This document shows positions 10,023-18,810 of a DNA stretch of 64,000 nucleotides, piece by piece. The translations under genes and the position numbers were made by a program. Source of the stretch: Pseudomonadota bacterium. Its GTDB lineage: Bacteria > Pseudomonadota > Alphaproteobacteria > Acetobacterales > Acetobacteraceae. Where the stretch lies: positions 49,484 to 113,483 of the forward strand of contig JAJZES010000034.1 in assembly GCA_021845985.1 (NCBI GenBank). Direction: 5' to 3'. Below the pieces are notes generated by a model that worked only from the letters and a program-made list of their open reading frames with translations, did not search any database and was not told the origin of the DNA. Each line of letters opens with the position of its first letter. Position 1 is the stretch's first letter.

Positions 10023-13000
10023 ATGCATGCCCTGGCGCAGGCGGCGCTGGCGGTGGTGGTGATCGTCGCGGTGGTGCTGGCCGGGGCCGCATGGCGGCTG
10101 TCGCGCGGGCCGGTGCCGATGCCGTGGCTGGCGCGTGCGGTGGTCGCGGCGCTGCCCGCCGATGTGCCGGTGCGCATCAGCCTGGGCGATGCGGCGCTGG
10201 AATGGGCCGGGTTCCGCGCCGGGCTTGACCAGCCGTTCGACATCCGGCTGACCGGGCTTGCGGTCAGCAACGCCGCCGGCCGGCGCATCGCCAGCGTGCC
10301 GCATGCGGCGGTGTCGCTGTCCACCGGCTGGCTGCTGCTCGGCCACATCGTGCCGCGCACGCTGACCGCCGAGGGGGCGGCGATCCATCTGCGCCGCGCC
10401 GCGACGGCCGGCGCCGGCGACTCGACGCTGCCCGGCATTCTCGACCAGCTTGCCCGCCGCCCGCACAGCGACCATGCGCCGGGCCATGGCGAGGCGCGCT
10501 GGAGCCAGTTGCAGCGGGTTCGTATCGTCGATGCGACGGTCAGCGTCGAAGATGCGGGGCTCGGCCAGAGCCTGCAGGCGACGCATCTGGCCATCGACCT
10601 GACGCGCGGCGCCGCCGGCGGCATCAGCGGAACCGCCGGCGCCGAGCTTACCCTTGCCGGTCAGCAGGCGATCCTGGCGGCGACGGCGGCGGTGGACCAC
10701 GATGGCGGCCAGACGCATATTGCGGCGCATCTGTCGCCGCTCAATCCGGCCGCCTTCGCCGCGGCGCTGCCGCAGGCGGCGGCGCTCGCCGCGCTCGATG
10801 CGCCGGTGACGCTGATGGCCGGCGCCACCCTCGGCGCCGATCTGGCGCTGGTGGAGATCAGCGGCGATGCCGTGATCGGCGCCGGCACGGTGCATGCGGC
10901 CAGCGGTACGGCGCCGCTGCTGTCGGCGCATCTGACGGCGGAGGGTACGCCGGACCACATCACCGTGACGCTGCCCGGCCTCGTCACCGCGGCGCGGCCG
11001 GACGGCCCGCGCAGCACGCTGTCGGGCCATGCCGAGATCGCCCGCAGCGGCGGCCCGATCGCGGTCAGTGCGACGCTCGATCTCGACCGCGTCGCGCTGG
11101 CCGACCTGCCGGCGCTGTGGCCGGAAGGGGTCGGCGGCCCCGATGCCCGCCCCTGGATCACCCAGAACATCACCGACGGCAGCGTCCACGACCTGCACGC
11201 CGAGCTGTCGCTGACCACGCCCGAGGATTTTTCCGCGCTGACCATCACCCATCTCGCCGGCACCGCCGAGGGCAGCGATGTCACCGCCTATTGGCTGCGC
11301 CCGGTGCCGCCGGTGCAGCATATCGAGGCGCATCTCGCCCTGGTCTCCGCCGACCGGCTGGACATCACCGCCAGCAGCGGCCGCGCGGCGTTCGGGCAGG
11401 ACCCGATCCTGCTGCGCGGCGGCCGCATCGTGCTGACCGGCCTCGGTGACCCCGATCAGTTCGCCAACATCGACGTGGACCTTGCCGGCACGGTGCCATC
11501 GGCGGTGGCGCTGCTCAGCCACAAGCGGCTGCATCTGCTCGATCACAGCCCGCTCCGGCTGGTCGATCCCGCCGGGCAGTTTACCGGCCATGTCAATGTC
11601 AACCATCTCAAGCTGCGCGAAGACGTGACCTTCGACGATGTCAATCTGCACAGTTCGGTCAAGTTGACAGACCTGCATCTCGGCGGCATCGCCGCCGGGC
11701 GCGACCTCGACCGCGGCACGTTCGATGTGCAGGCGGGCAATGACGGCATGCACGCCGCCGGGCAGGCGAGCATCGCCGAGATCCCGGTGCGGCTGGCGCT
11801 GGACATGGATTTCCGCGCCGGGCCGCCGACGCAGGTGGAGCAAAGCGTCACCCTCAACGCCACGCTGACGCCGGCGCAACTGGCCGGGCTGGGGCTGGAT
11901 ACCGGCGACGCGCTGAGCGGCAGCGTCTCGGTGTCGGCGCGGCTGGCGATCCGCAGCGACCAGCAGGGCGAGGCGACGCTCAGCGCCGATCTCGGCGCGC
12001 TCGGCATCACCGCCGACGTGCTCGATTGGCGCAAGCCGCCGGGCCAGGCGGCGACGCTGACGGCGCATCTGCTGCTCGACCATCAGCGGCTGGACGCGGT
12101 CGATATGCTGCGCGCCGAGGGCGAGGGGCTGCAGCTCGCCGGCAGCGCCAGCTTCCGCGACGGCAAGCCGTACAGCGTGACGCTGGACCGGCTGGTCCTC
12201 GGCACCACCACCGAGGCGGCCGGCACGCTGCGCTTCAACCCCTACCGGGCGACGCTGAACGGACGCAGCCTCAATCTCAGCGGGCTGCTGCGCCACGACA
12301 CCAGCGCGGCGCAGCCGACGCAGCAGCCCGGCCCCGCCTACAGCCTGGATGCCCGGTTCGATCGGGTGGTGTTCGGTCCCGATCGGCTGCTGACCGGGAT
12401 CACCCTCAGCGCCGACCATGACGGCAGCGTCATGCGCCGTCTCGACCTCGGCGGCAGCACCGATCACGGGCAGGCGTTCCGCGTCACCATCGTCCCGTCC
12501 GGCCGGCTGCGCCGGCTCAGCGGCACCGCCGCCGATGTCGGCGCCGTGCTGCGCGCGCTCGATGTCACCGACAAGATGGATGCCGGGCGGCTGGTGCTGT
12601 CCGGCAGCTTTGACGACGCGGCGCCGCATCACCCGCTGACCGGCCGCGCCGAAATCGCCGATTTCCGCATCCGTCACGCCCCCGCGCTGGCCCGGCTGCT
12701 GCAGGTGATGACGCTGTACGGCGTCGTCGATCTGCTGCAGGGGCCGGGTCTGTTCTTCCGCCGGCTGGTGGCGCCGTTCCGCTTCGCCGACCAGACCCTG
12801 GAGCTGAGCGAGGCCCGCGCCTTCAGCGCCAGCCTCGGCATGACGGCGAAAGGCCGCATCGACCTTGCCGCACCATCGCTCGATCTGCAGGGGACGATCG
12901 TGCCAGCGTATTTTTTCAATACGCTGCTCGGCGACCTGCCGCTGATCGGCAGGCTGTTCAGCCCCGAGCGCGGCGGCGGCCTGTTCGCCGCAACCTATAC

Positions 13001-13115
13001 GCTGCACGGGCCGCTCGATGACCCGCAGGTCTCGGTCAATCCGCTGGCGGCGCTGACGCCGGGGTTTCTGCGCGGTCTGTTCGGGTTGCTCGACCGCAGC
13101 GACGCCAAGCAATAG
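10023..13115 (+). CDS. AsmA/YhdP-like envelope protein (DUF3971 and AsmA_2 domains)
   Basis: This large protein (1,030 residues from the chosen start) has one N-terminal membrane helix (about residues 8-24) followed by a long repetitive beta-rich region. Near the C-terminus comes the AsmA_2-type block around LLQVMTLYGVVDLLQGPGLF and GRIDLAAPSLDLQGTIVPAY. Such bridge-like proteins are thought to carry phospholipids from the inner to the outer membrane. An in-frame GTG at 9939 would overlap the divergent glnE start, so the ATG at 10023 just before the membrane helix is preferred, although its ribosome-binding site is weak. Family assignment is confident; the cargo is inferred from E. coli YhdP and TamB relatives. 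Confidence 0.85.
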   Translation: MHALAQAALAVVVIVAVVLAGAAWRLSRGPVPMPWLARAVVAALPADVPVRISLGDAALEWAGFRAGLDQPFDIRLTGLAVSNAAGRRIASVPHAAVSLSTGWLLLGHIVPRTLTAEGAAIHLRRAATAGAGDSTLPGILDQLARRPHSDHAPGHGEARWSQLQRVRIVDATVSVEDAGLGQSLQATHLAIDLTRGAAGGISGTAGAELTLAGQQAILAATAAVDHDGGQTHIAAHLSPLNPAAFAAALPQAAALAALDAPVTLMAGATLGADLALVEISGDAVIGAGTVHAASGTAPLLSAHLTAEGTPDHITVTLPGLVTAARPDGPRSTLSGHAEIARSGGPIAVSATLDLDRVALADLPALWPEGVGGPDARPWITQNITDGSVHDLHAELSLTTPEDFSALTITHLAGTAEGSDVTAYWLRPVPPVQHIEAHLALVSADRLDITASSGRAAFGQDPILLRGGRIVLTGLGDPDQFANIDVDLAGTVPSAVALLSHKRLHLLDHSPLRLVDPAGQFTGHVNVNHLKLREDVTFDDVNLHSSVKLTDLHLGGIAAGRDLDRGTFDVQAGNDGMHAAGQASIAEIPVRLALDMDFRAGPPTQVEQSVTLNATLTPAQLAGLGLDTGDALSGSVSVSARLAIRSDQQGEATLSADLGALGITADVLDWRKPPGQAATLTAHLLLDHQRLDAVDMLRAEGEGLQLAGSASFRDGKPYSVTLDRLVLGTTTEAAGTLRFNPYRATLNGRSLNLSGLLRHDTSAAQPTQQPGPAYSLDARFDRVVFGPDRLLTGITLSADHDGSVMRRLDLGGSTDHGQAFRVTIVPSGRLRRLSGTAADVGAVLRALDVTDKMDAGRLVLSGSFDDAAPHHPLTGRAEIADFRIRHAPALARLLQVMTLYGVVDLLQGPGLFFRRLVAPFRFADQTLELSEARAFSASLGMTAKGRIDLAAPSLDLQGTIVPAYFFNTLLGDLPLIGRLFSPERGGGLFAATYTLHGPLDDPQVSVNPLAALTPGFLRGLFGLLDRSDAKQ

Positions 13116-13144
13116 GCGACAAAGCCAACTCGAAGACGCAATAT

Positions 13145-13161
13145 CTTGACTCAACGTCAAG
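13145..13161. promoter_or_regulatory. Inverted repeat upstream of the H-NOX gene
   Basis: CTTGAC and GTCAAG form perfect 6-base arms around a 5-base spacer. The half-sites resemble FNR/DNR-family sites, but those have a 4-base spacer, so this is either a variant or a different regulator. The left arm also supplies a TTGACT -35-like hexamer, yet no good -10 follows. The repeat lies 65 bases before the H-NOX start and is the best operator candidate there. Confidence 0.4.
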
Positions 13162-13225
13162 AACTCCCGAGGATGATCGCCGCTTGGCGACAGCCCTGAT
13201 GGTCGGGCGATGATGCGGAGGCTGC

Positions 13226-13762
13226 ATGAAGGGCATCATCTTCAATCTGTTCGAGGAGGTCGTCGCCGAGCATTGCGGCGAGGATTTGTGGGACGATCTG
13301 CTGCAACGCGCACAGGTGGGCGGCGCCTACACTTCCCTCGGCAGCTATCCCGACGCGGAGATCGCGGCGCTGGCCACCGCCGCCGCCGCCAGCAGGGCGG
13401 TGACGCTGCCGCAGGTGTTGCGCTGGCTCGGCCGCAGCGCCATCCCGCGCCTGAGCGCGCGCTATCCGGCGTTCTTTGTCGCCCACACCTCGCTGCTGCC
13501 GCTTCTCGGCAGTCTGAACGGGGTCATCCATCCCGAGGTGCGCAAGCTCTATCCGGGGGCGGTTTGCCCGCATTTCGACATGTCGGCCACCGCTGAGGGG
13601 GCCTTGCGACTCGGCTATCGCTCGGCGCGGCGGCTGTGCCATCTGGCGCACGGCTTCATCGAGGGCACCGCCGCATATTACAGTCAGGGCGTCGAGGTCC
13701 GGCACCTGCGCTGCATGCATGCCGGCGATGCCGACTGCCTGCTGGAAGTATGTCTGACGTGA
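13226..13762 (+). CDS. H-NOX family haem nitric oxide sensor
   Basis: This 178-residue protein is a stand-alone H-NOX domain, a cytoplasmic haem sensor. The proximal haem ligand H102 and the haem-propionate motif Y131-x-S133-x-R135 are intact. The position matching the distal tyrosine of oxygen-binding H-NOX proteins (140) is leucine, which predicts selectivity for NO over O2. C138, H160, C163 and C171 match the Cys-His-Cys-Cys structural zinc site known in several proteobacterial H-NOX proteins. A GGAGG ribosome-binding site precedes the ATG. Its 3' end overlaps the next gene, a c-di-GMP enzyme, by 13 bases. This is the established layout of NO-to-c-di-GMP signalling pairs controlling biofilm. 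Confidence 0.93.
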   Translation: MKGIIFNLFEEVVAEHCGEDLWDDLLQRAQVGGAYTSLGSYPDAEIAALATAAAASRAVTLPQVLRWLGRSAIPRLSARYPAFFVAHTSLLPLLGSLNGVIHPEVRKLYPGAVCPHFDMSATAEGALRLGYRSARRLCHLAHGFIEGTAAYYSQGVEVRHLRCMHAGDADCLLEVCLT

Positions 13763-15765
13763 TTTTGCCCGCGCACGACGCCTTGGTGGCGGAAAACGCG
13801 CTGCTGCGCCGCCGGCTGGAGCGTGAACGGGCGGCGCGGCGAGAGGCCGAGGAAATCGCCGAGCGCGGCCTGCGGGCGCTCTATGAACATCAGCGCCAGC
13901 TCGCCTTCCTCGAACAGATCGCCACCGCGGCCAATCAGACCCGCTCGGTCGCCGACACGCTGCGCTTCGTGGTGCAGCAGACCTGTGCCTTCACCGGCTG
14001 GCCGGTCGGCCATGTGCTGCTGACCGAGGACCGCGGCGGCGGGCAGCGGCTGCGCTCGGCGTTCATCTGGCACGCCAGCGATGCGGCCAGCGTCGCCGCC
14101 TTCCGTGCCGCCAGCGAGGCGGCGGTGTTCGATCCGGGCAGCGGCCTGCCGGGCCGGGTGCAGCAGCGCGGCACGCCGGTCTGGCTGGCCGACATCGCCA
14201 CGGCGCCGTGGTTCTTTCGCGGCTCCAGCGCGCTTGCCTGCGGCCTGCGCGCGGCCTTCGGCTTTCCGGTGCTGGCGGGCGCCGACGTGGCCGCGGTGCT
14301 GGAGTTCTACACCACCTCGGTGGTGCCCGAGGATGCGACGCTGCTCGGTCTCATGGCACAGGTCGGCACCCAGCTCGGCCGCGTCATCGAGCGCGACCGG
14401 ACGCAGGATCATTTCCACCGCGCCTCGCACGACGACCTCACCGGCCTGCCGAATCGCGCCCAGTTCCTGCACCGGCTCGACCACGCCATCACCCGCTCGC
14501 GGCACGACGCGGCGGCACAGTTCGCGGTGCTGTTCATCGACCTCGACCAGTTCAAGCTGGTCAACGACAGCCTCGGCCACGCCGCCGGCGACGCGCTGCT
14601 GATCCAGGTGGCGGGGCGGCTCGGCGCGGCGCTGCGCAGCCCGTCGATCGTGCCGCTCGGCGTCACCGCCCTGGCGCGGCTCGGCGGTGACGAGTTCACC
14701 GTGCTGCTGACGCGGATCGCCACGCCGGACGACGCGGTCGGCGCCGCCGAGGTGATCCAAGAGAGGCTGCGCCGCCCTTTCGTCATCGACGGACAGGAAG
14801 TCGTCACCACCGCCAGCATCGGCATCACCACCTCGAGCAACGGCTACGGCCACGCCGTCGATGTGCTGCGCGACGCCGATCTGGCGATGTACCGGGCCAA
14901 ATCCTGCGGCAAGGCGCGCAGCGCGCAGTATCACCGCGCCATGTATCTGGACGCCCAGCACCGGCTGGCGCTGGAGAGCGATCTGCGGCGGGCGCTGCGG
15001 CTGGACCAGTTCGTTTTGCATTATCAGCCGATCGTGTCGCTCGCCAGCGGCGCGACGGTCGGTTTCGAGGCGCTGGTGCGCTGGCAGAAGGCGGCCAACA
15101 CGCTGGTCTATCCCAACGACTTCATTCGCGTCGCCGAGGAGACCGGGCTGATCATCGCGCTCGGCATGTGGGTGCTGCGCGAAGCCTGCCGCACCGCGCA
15201 TGCGTGGCACAGCGCGCCGGGGGCGCGCGGCGAGAAGGTCGGGATCAGCGTCAATCTGTCGGCGCGGCAGTTTGCCCAGCCCGATCTGGTCGAGCAGATC
15301 ACCCGCATCCTGCGGGAAACCGGCATCGACCCGACGACGCTGCGGCTGGAGATCACCGAGACAACGACGATGGAGGATGCCGAGCGGGCCAGCCGGGTGC
15401 TGGCCGAGTTGCGCGCGCTCGGTCTGCGCATCAGCCTCGACGATTTCGGCACCGGGTTTTCATCGCTGAGCTATCTGCACCGCTTTCCGCTCGACCTGCT
15501 GAAGATCGACCGCTCCTTCGTCAGCCGCATGGACCGCAGCGGCGAGGCGCTGCAGATCATTCAGACGATCATGAGCCTGGCCCGCAGCCTGGGCATGGAA
15601 GTCATCGCCGAAGGGGTGGAGACGGCCGGACAGGTGGCGCGGCTGCGCGCGCTCGGCTGTGACTATTGCCAGGGGTATTTTTTCTCCCGCCCGCTGTCCG
15701 CCGAGATCGCCGGATCGCGGCTGAAACTGCCGCATCACAGCCCGCCGGCGGAACTGGTGGACTGA
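13750..15765 (+). CDS. GAF-GGDEF-EAL cyclic-di-GMP enzyme (H-NOX partner)
   Basis: The 671-residue protein begins with a short coiled coil (about residues 10-50), then a GAF-like sensor domain (about 55-205), a diguanylate cyclase domain and a phosphodiesterase domain. The cyclase motif reads GGDEF near residue 312. The phosphodiesterase keeps EAL near residue 439, LEITE, DDFGTGFSSL and EGVET. Both activities therefore look possible, and which dominates cannot be read from sequence. No membrane segments are present. Overlap with the H-NOX gene implies translation of a sensor-effector pair, like the H-NOX-associated c-di-GMP enzymes of Shewanella and Legionella. Binding of the H-NOX to this protein is inferred from those systems. 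Confidence 0.9.
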   Translation: MSDVILPAHDALVAENALLRRRLERERAARREAEEIAERGLRALYEHQRQLAFLEQIATAANQTRSVADTLRFVVQQTCAFTGWPVGHVLLTEDRGGGQRLRSAFIWHASDAASVAAFRAASEAAVFDPGSGLPGRVQQRGTPVWLADIATAPWFFRGSSALACGLRAAFGFPVLAGADVAAVLEFYTTSVVPEDATLLGLMAQVGTQLGRVIERDRTQDHFHRASHDDLTGLPNRAQFLHRLDHAITRSRHDAAAQFAVLFIDLDQFKLVNDSLGHAAGDALLIQVAGRLGAALRSPSIVPLGVTALARLGGDEFTVLLTRIATPDDAVGAAEVIQERLRRPFVIDGQEVVTTASIGITTSSNGYGHAVDVLRDADLAMYRAKSCGKARSAQYHRAMYLDAQHRLALESDLRRALRLDQFVLHYQPIVSLASGATVGFEALVRWQKAANTLVYPNDFIRVAEETGLIIALGMWVLREACRTAHAWHSAPGARGEKVGISVNLSARQFAQPDLVEQITRILRETGIDPTTLRLEITETTTMEDAERASRVLAELRALGLRISLDDFGTGFSSLSYLHRFPLDLLKIDRSFVSRMDRSGEALQIIQTIMSLARSLGMEVIAEGVETAGQVARLRALGCDYCQGYFFSRPLSAEIAGSRLKLPHHSPPAELVD

Positions 15766-15774
15766 GCCGGACGA

Positions 15775-16086
15775 TCAGCTCCGTCGCCGGCGCGAGCGGG
15801 TGACGCCTTTGCGCGAATTGAGCGTCAGCGCGCCGCCGGCGAACACCAGCCCCAGGCAGATCGGCAGCAACCAGACCGGGCGCAGCAGCAGCGGCATCAG
15901 CACATGCCCCCACAGCCAGCCCGCCCCGTACGCGACGACGATTTCATGCGCGTCATACAGCAGGCGCGCATCGACCAGCGCGATGCTCTGCGCCAGCGTG
16001 ATCGGCGGCGGCAGCAGGGTGGCGAGCGCGAACGCCGCCACCAGACTGGCCGCCGCAAGAACCGAAAATACCCGCGGCAGGATCAC
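15775..16086 (-). CDS. Small membrane protein encoded with msrP
   Basis: The 103-residue product has two or three hydrophobic segments (about residues 6-25, 45-66 and 70-88) and a strongly basic tail ending RSRRRRS. Its GTG start overlaps the msrP stop codon (GTGA), so it is translated directly after MsrP. In most bacteria msrP is followed by msrQ, a haem b quinol-oxidising membrane protein of about 200 residues. This protein is half that size and is not recognisably MsrQ, although it has histidines at or near the second segment (DAHEIV and WGHVLM). It could be an unrelated membrane partner or a diverged electron donor. Its function is unknown. Confidence 0.6.
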   Translation of the reverse strand: MILPRVFSVLAAASLVAAFALATLLPPPITLAQSIALVDARLLYDAHEIVVAYGAGWLWGHVLMPLLLRPVWLLPICLGLVFAGGALTLNSRKGVTRSRRRRS

Positions 16087-17057
16087 GCGAACAAACGCTC
16101 CTTCGTCTTGTCGGAATACATCGCGGCGACGAACGCACCGTAGCCGTTCCAGATCTCGGTCGGCACCACCTTGTCGGTGCCGATCAGCCGCTCCTCGGCC
16201 TGACTCCAGCGCGGATGCGGCACCGCCGGATTGACGTTGGCCCAGAAGCCGTATTCGCTCGCCTGCAGGCCCTCCCAGAAGGTCATCGGCTGCTGATCGG
16301 TGAACTCCACCCGGACGATCGACTTGGCCGACTTGAAGCCATATTTCCACGGCACGTTGAGGCGGATCGGGGCACCGTTCTGCGGCGGCAGGGTCTTGCC
16401 GTACAGGCCGACCGAGAGGAACGCCAGCTCGTTCATCGCCTCCTGCATGGTCAGCCCCTCGGTGTAGGGCCACGGATACCACGGTTTGTGCAGTCCGGGC
16501 ATCTGCTTCGGATCCGCCAACGTGGTGAACTTCACGTAAGTTGCGCTGCCGAGGGGTTCGGCGAGCTTCACCAGATCGGCGAGCGGGAAGCCGATCCACG
16601 GCACCGTCATCGCCCAGGCCTCGACGCAGCGGTGGCGATAGACCCGCTCCTCCAGCGACATCCGCTTGAGCAGATCGTCGTAGCCGATGGTGCGCGGGGA
16701 TTTGACCATGCCGGCCAGCTCGATCGTCCACGGCGCCAGCTTCAGCGCCTGCGCCGCGTCGGCCACCGATTTGCTTTCGCCGAACTCGTAGAAATTGTTG
16801 TAGCTGGTCGCCTCGCTGTCGGGCGTCAGCGGCCGGCCGGCGTCGTATTTGGCGTTGCGCGGAGCGCTCAGCGGCAGCAGCGCCACCGGCTTGACCGGCG
16901 CGCCGCCGAACAGTTCCCACGCGCCGGCGGAGCGCGACGCGGTGACGGTCAGCGCCGCCGCCGTGGCGCCGAGCATGGCGCGGCGGCCGAGCATGGCGCT
17001 TTCCGGCGTCACCTCCCGCTCAGGGATTTCCCAGCCGCGGCGGCGTCGGATGAACAT
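16083..17057 (-). CDS. msrP: Periplasmic methionine sulfoxide reductase catalytic subunit MsrP (YedY)
   Basis: MsrP is a molybdopterin enzyme that repairs oxidised methionines in periplasmic proteins. The 324-residue precursor has a Tat signal (twin arginine R25-R26 in GRRAMLG, then a hydrophobic stretch and SAGA), so it is exported folded. C144 in HRCVEAWAM is the expected molybdenum ligand. The start at 17057 has an excellent GAGGAGG ribosome-binding site 6 bases upstream. It is followed by the overlapping small membrane gene rather than a standard msrQ. moaC and moeA lie nearby, but on the other strand. Confidence 0.93.
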   Translation of the reverse strand: MFIRRRRGWEIPEREVTPESAMLGRRAMLGATAAALTVTASRSAGAWELFGGAPVKPVALLPLSAPRNAKYDAGRPLTPDSEATSYNNFYEFGESKSVADAAQALKLAPWTIELAGMVKSPRTIGYDDLLKRMSLEERVYRHRCVEAWAMTVPWIGFPLADLVKLAEPLGSATYVKFTTLADPKQMPGLHKPWYPWPYTEGLTMQEAMNELAFLSVGLYGKTLPPQNGAPIRLNVPWKYGFKSAKSIVRVEFTDQQPMTFWEGLQASEYGFWANVNPAVPHPRWSQAEERLIGTDKVVPTEIWNGYGAFVAAMYSDKTKERLFA

Positions 17058-17196
17058 GGAAGGCCTCCTCAATGGTGCTCCTTCCCCTACGTCTCCGGTC
17101 CCTGCCCGGATGTTACTGGCCGATGTTACTGCCGCGCGCCGGGCGCCGCCAGGGTCGAGATTTGACCGCGCGCGCCGCTGCCGCCAACATATCGGG

Positions 17197-17796
17197 ATGA
17201 TCCTGCTGATCGACAACTACGACAGTTTCACCTTCAACCTCGTGCATTTCCTCGGCGACCTTGGCGCCGCCTGCGAGGTGTGGCGCAACGACCGGCTGAG
17301 CGTTGCCGAGGCGCTGGCGCGGCGGCCGGAGGCGATCGTGCTGTCGCCCGGCCCGTGTACGCCCAACGAGGCCGGCATCTGCCTCGATCTGATCGCCGCC
17401 GCGGCGGCGGCGGGCGTGCCGATGCTGGGCGTCTGCCTCGGCCATCAGGCGATCGGTCAGGCGTTTGGCGGCGAGGTGGTGCGCGCGCCGGTGCCGATGC
17501 ACGGCAAGGTCAGCCCGATCACGCATGACGGCACCGATCTTTTTGCCGGGCTGGCCAACCCGTTCCAGGCGACGCGCTATCACAGCCTAGTGGTGCGCCG
17601 CGACACGCTGCCGCCGGCGCTGATCGAAACCGCGCGCACCGCGGACGGGCTGATCATGGGCCTGCGGCATCGCCATCTGGCGATTTTCGGGGTGCAGTTC
17701 CACCCAGAAAGCATCGCCAGCGAGCACGGACATGCGCTGCTGCGCAACTTCCTCGAACTGGCGCATGGCAGCGCCACCCCGGCCCGGGCGGCCTGA
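17197..17796 (+). CDS. trpG: Anthranilate synthase glutamine amidotransferase subunit TrpG
   Basis: TrpG releases ammonia from glutamine and passes it to TrpE for anthranilate synthesis. The 199-residue protein has the class I amidotransferase triad C80 (GVCLGHQAI), H169 and E171 (FHPES). The start MILLIDNYDSFTFN is the family's canonical N-terminus. trpD follows after 3 bases. No trpE is present in the window. TrpG is nearly indistinguishable from the para-aminobenzoate subunit PabA, and many bacteria share one protein. The adjoining trpDC favours TrpG. Confidence 0.92.
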   Translation: MILLIDNYDSFTFNLVHFLGDLGAACEVWRNDRLSVAEALARRPEAIVLSPGPCTPNEAGICLDLIAAAAAAGVPMLGVCLGHQAIGQAFGGEVVRAPVPMHGKVSPITHDGTDLFAGLANPFQATRYHSLVVRRDTLPPALIETARTADGLIMGLRHRHLAIFGVQFHPESIASEHGHALLRNFLELAHGSATPARAA

Positions 17797-17799
17797 GCG

Positions 17800-18810
17800 A
17801 TGTCAAGCAATCTCAAGCCCTTGCTGGCTCGTCTTGCGCTCGGCGAGACGCTGCCGGCGGCGGATGCCGAGGATGCGTTCGGCATCATCATGTCCGGCGA
17901 GGCGACGCCGGCGCAGATCGCCGGGCTGCTGATGGCGATGCGGGTGCGCGGCGAGACGGTGGCCGAGCTGACCGGCGCGGTGCAGGCGATGCGCGCGCGC
18001 ATGGCGGCGATCGAGGCGCCGGAGGGGGCGATCGACGTCTGCGGCACCGGCGGCGACAATGCCGGGACGCTGAACGTCTCCACCGCGGTTACCTTCGTCC
18101 TCGCCGGCCTCGGCGTGCCGGTGGCCAAGCACGGCAACCGGGCGCTGTCGTCGCGCACCGGCGGCGCCGACGTGCTGACCGCGCTCGGCGTCAATGTCGA
18201 TGTGCCGCTCGACCGGCTGGCCGGGGTGCTGCGCGCGGCCAACTGCGTCTTTCTGTTCGCGCCGCGCCACCATGCGGCGCTGCGCCACGCCGCCGGGCCG
18301 CGCGTCGAACTCGGCACCCGCACCATTTTCAATCTGCTCGGCCCGCTGGCCAACCCGGCGCGGGTACGCCGGCAACTGACCGGCGTGTTCGACCCGAAAT
18401 GGGCCCGCCCGATGGCCGAGACGCTGGGCGCGCTGGGCACCGAACGCTGCTGGCTGGTGCATGGCGAAGGGCTCGACGAGCTGACCGTCGCCGGCGACAA
18501 CAGCGTGGTTGAACTCGACCGCGGCCGGCTGCGCAGCTTCGTGCTGACGCCCGAGGATGCCGGGCTGCCGCGCGCGCCGATCGCCGCCATCCGCGGCGGC
18601 GAAGCGGCGGTGAACGCGGCGGCGCTGGCGGCGTTGCTGCGGGGGGCCGCGGGACCATATCGCGACACAGTGCTGCTCAACGCCGCCGCCGCGCTGGTGG
18701 TCGCCGGGCGGGTCGAGGATGTGCGCGGCGGGGTTGCCGCAGCGGCCGCGGCCATCGACGACGGCGCGGCGCTGGCGGCGCTGGAGACGCTGCGCAAGGA
18801 AACAGCATGA
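17800..18810 (+). CDS. trpD: Anthranilate phosphoribosyltransferase TrpD
   Basis: TrpD transfers the phosphoribosyl group of PRPP to anthranilate, the second step of the tryptophan branch. The 336-residue protein has the expected glycine-rich [14 protein letters not shown] block (about residues 82-95) that binds PRPP. It also has the conserved [17 protein letters not shown] and [22 protein letters not shown] segments that bind anthranilate. Its stop overlaps the trpC start (ATGA), so the two are translationally coupled. The length is standard for the family. Confidence 0.96.
   Translation: MSSNLKPLLARLALGETLPAADAEDAFGIIMSGEATPAQIAGLLMAMRVRGETVAELTGAVQAMRARMAAIEAPEGAIDVCGTGGDNAGTLNVSTAVTFVLAGLGVPVAKHGNRALSSRTGGADVLTALGVNVDVPLDRLAGVLRAANCVFLFAPRHHAALRHAAGPRVELGTRTIFNLLGPLANPARVRRQLTGVFDPKWARPMAETLGALGTERCWLVHGEGLDELTVAGDNSVVELDRGRLRSFVLTPEDAGLPRAPIAAIRGGEAAVNAAALAALLRGAAGPYRDTVLLNAAAALVVAGRVEDVRGGVAAAAAAIDDGAALAALETLRKETA

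Noticed and set aside
9957..13160. Very long open frame on the minus strand opposite the AsmA-like gene
   Set aside because: Its translation is Arg/Gln/His-rich low-complexity sequence with no domains. It mirrors the codon bias of the plus-strand gene, which has clear family motifs.
17058..17196. Tryptophan attenuator or leader peptide before trpG
   Set aside because: I found no short frame with tandem Trp codons and no alternative hairpins in the interval.
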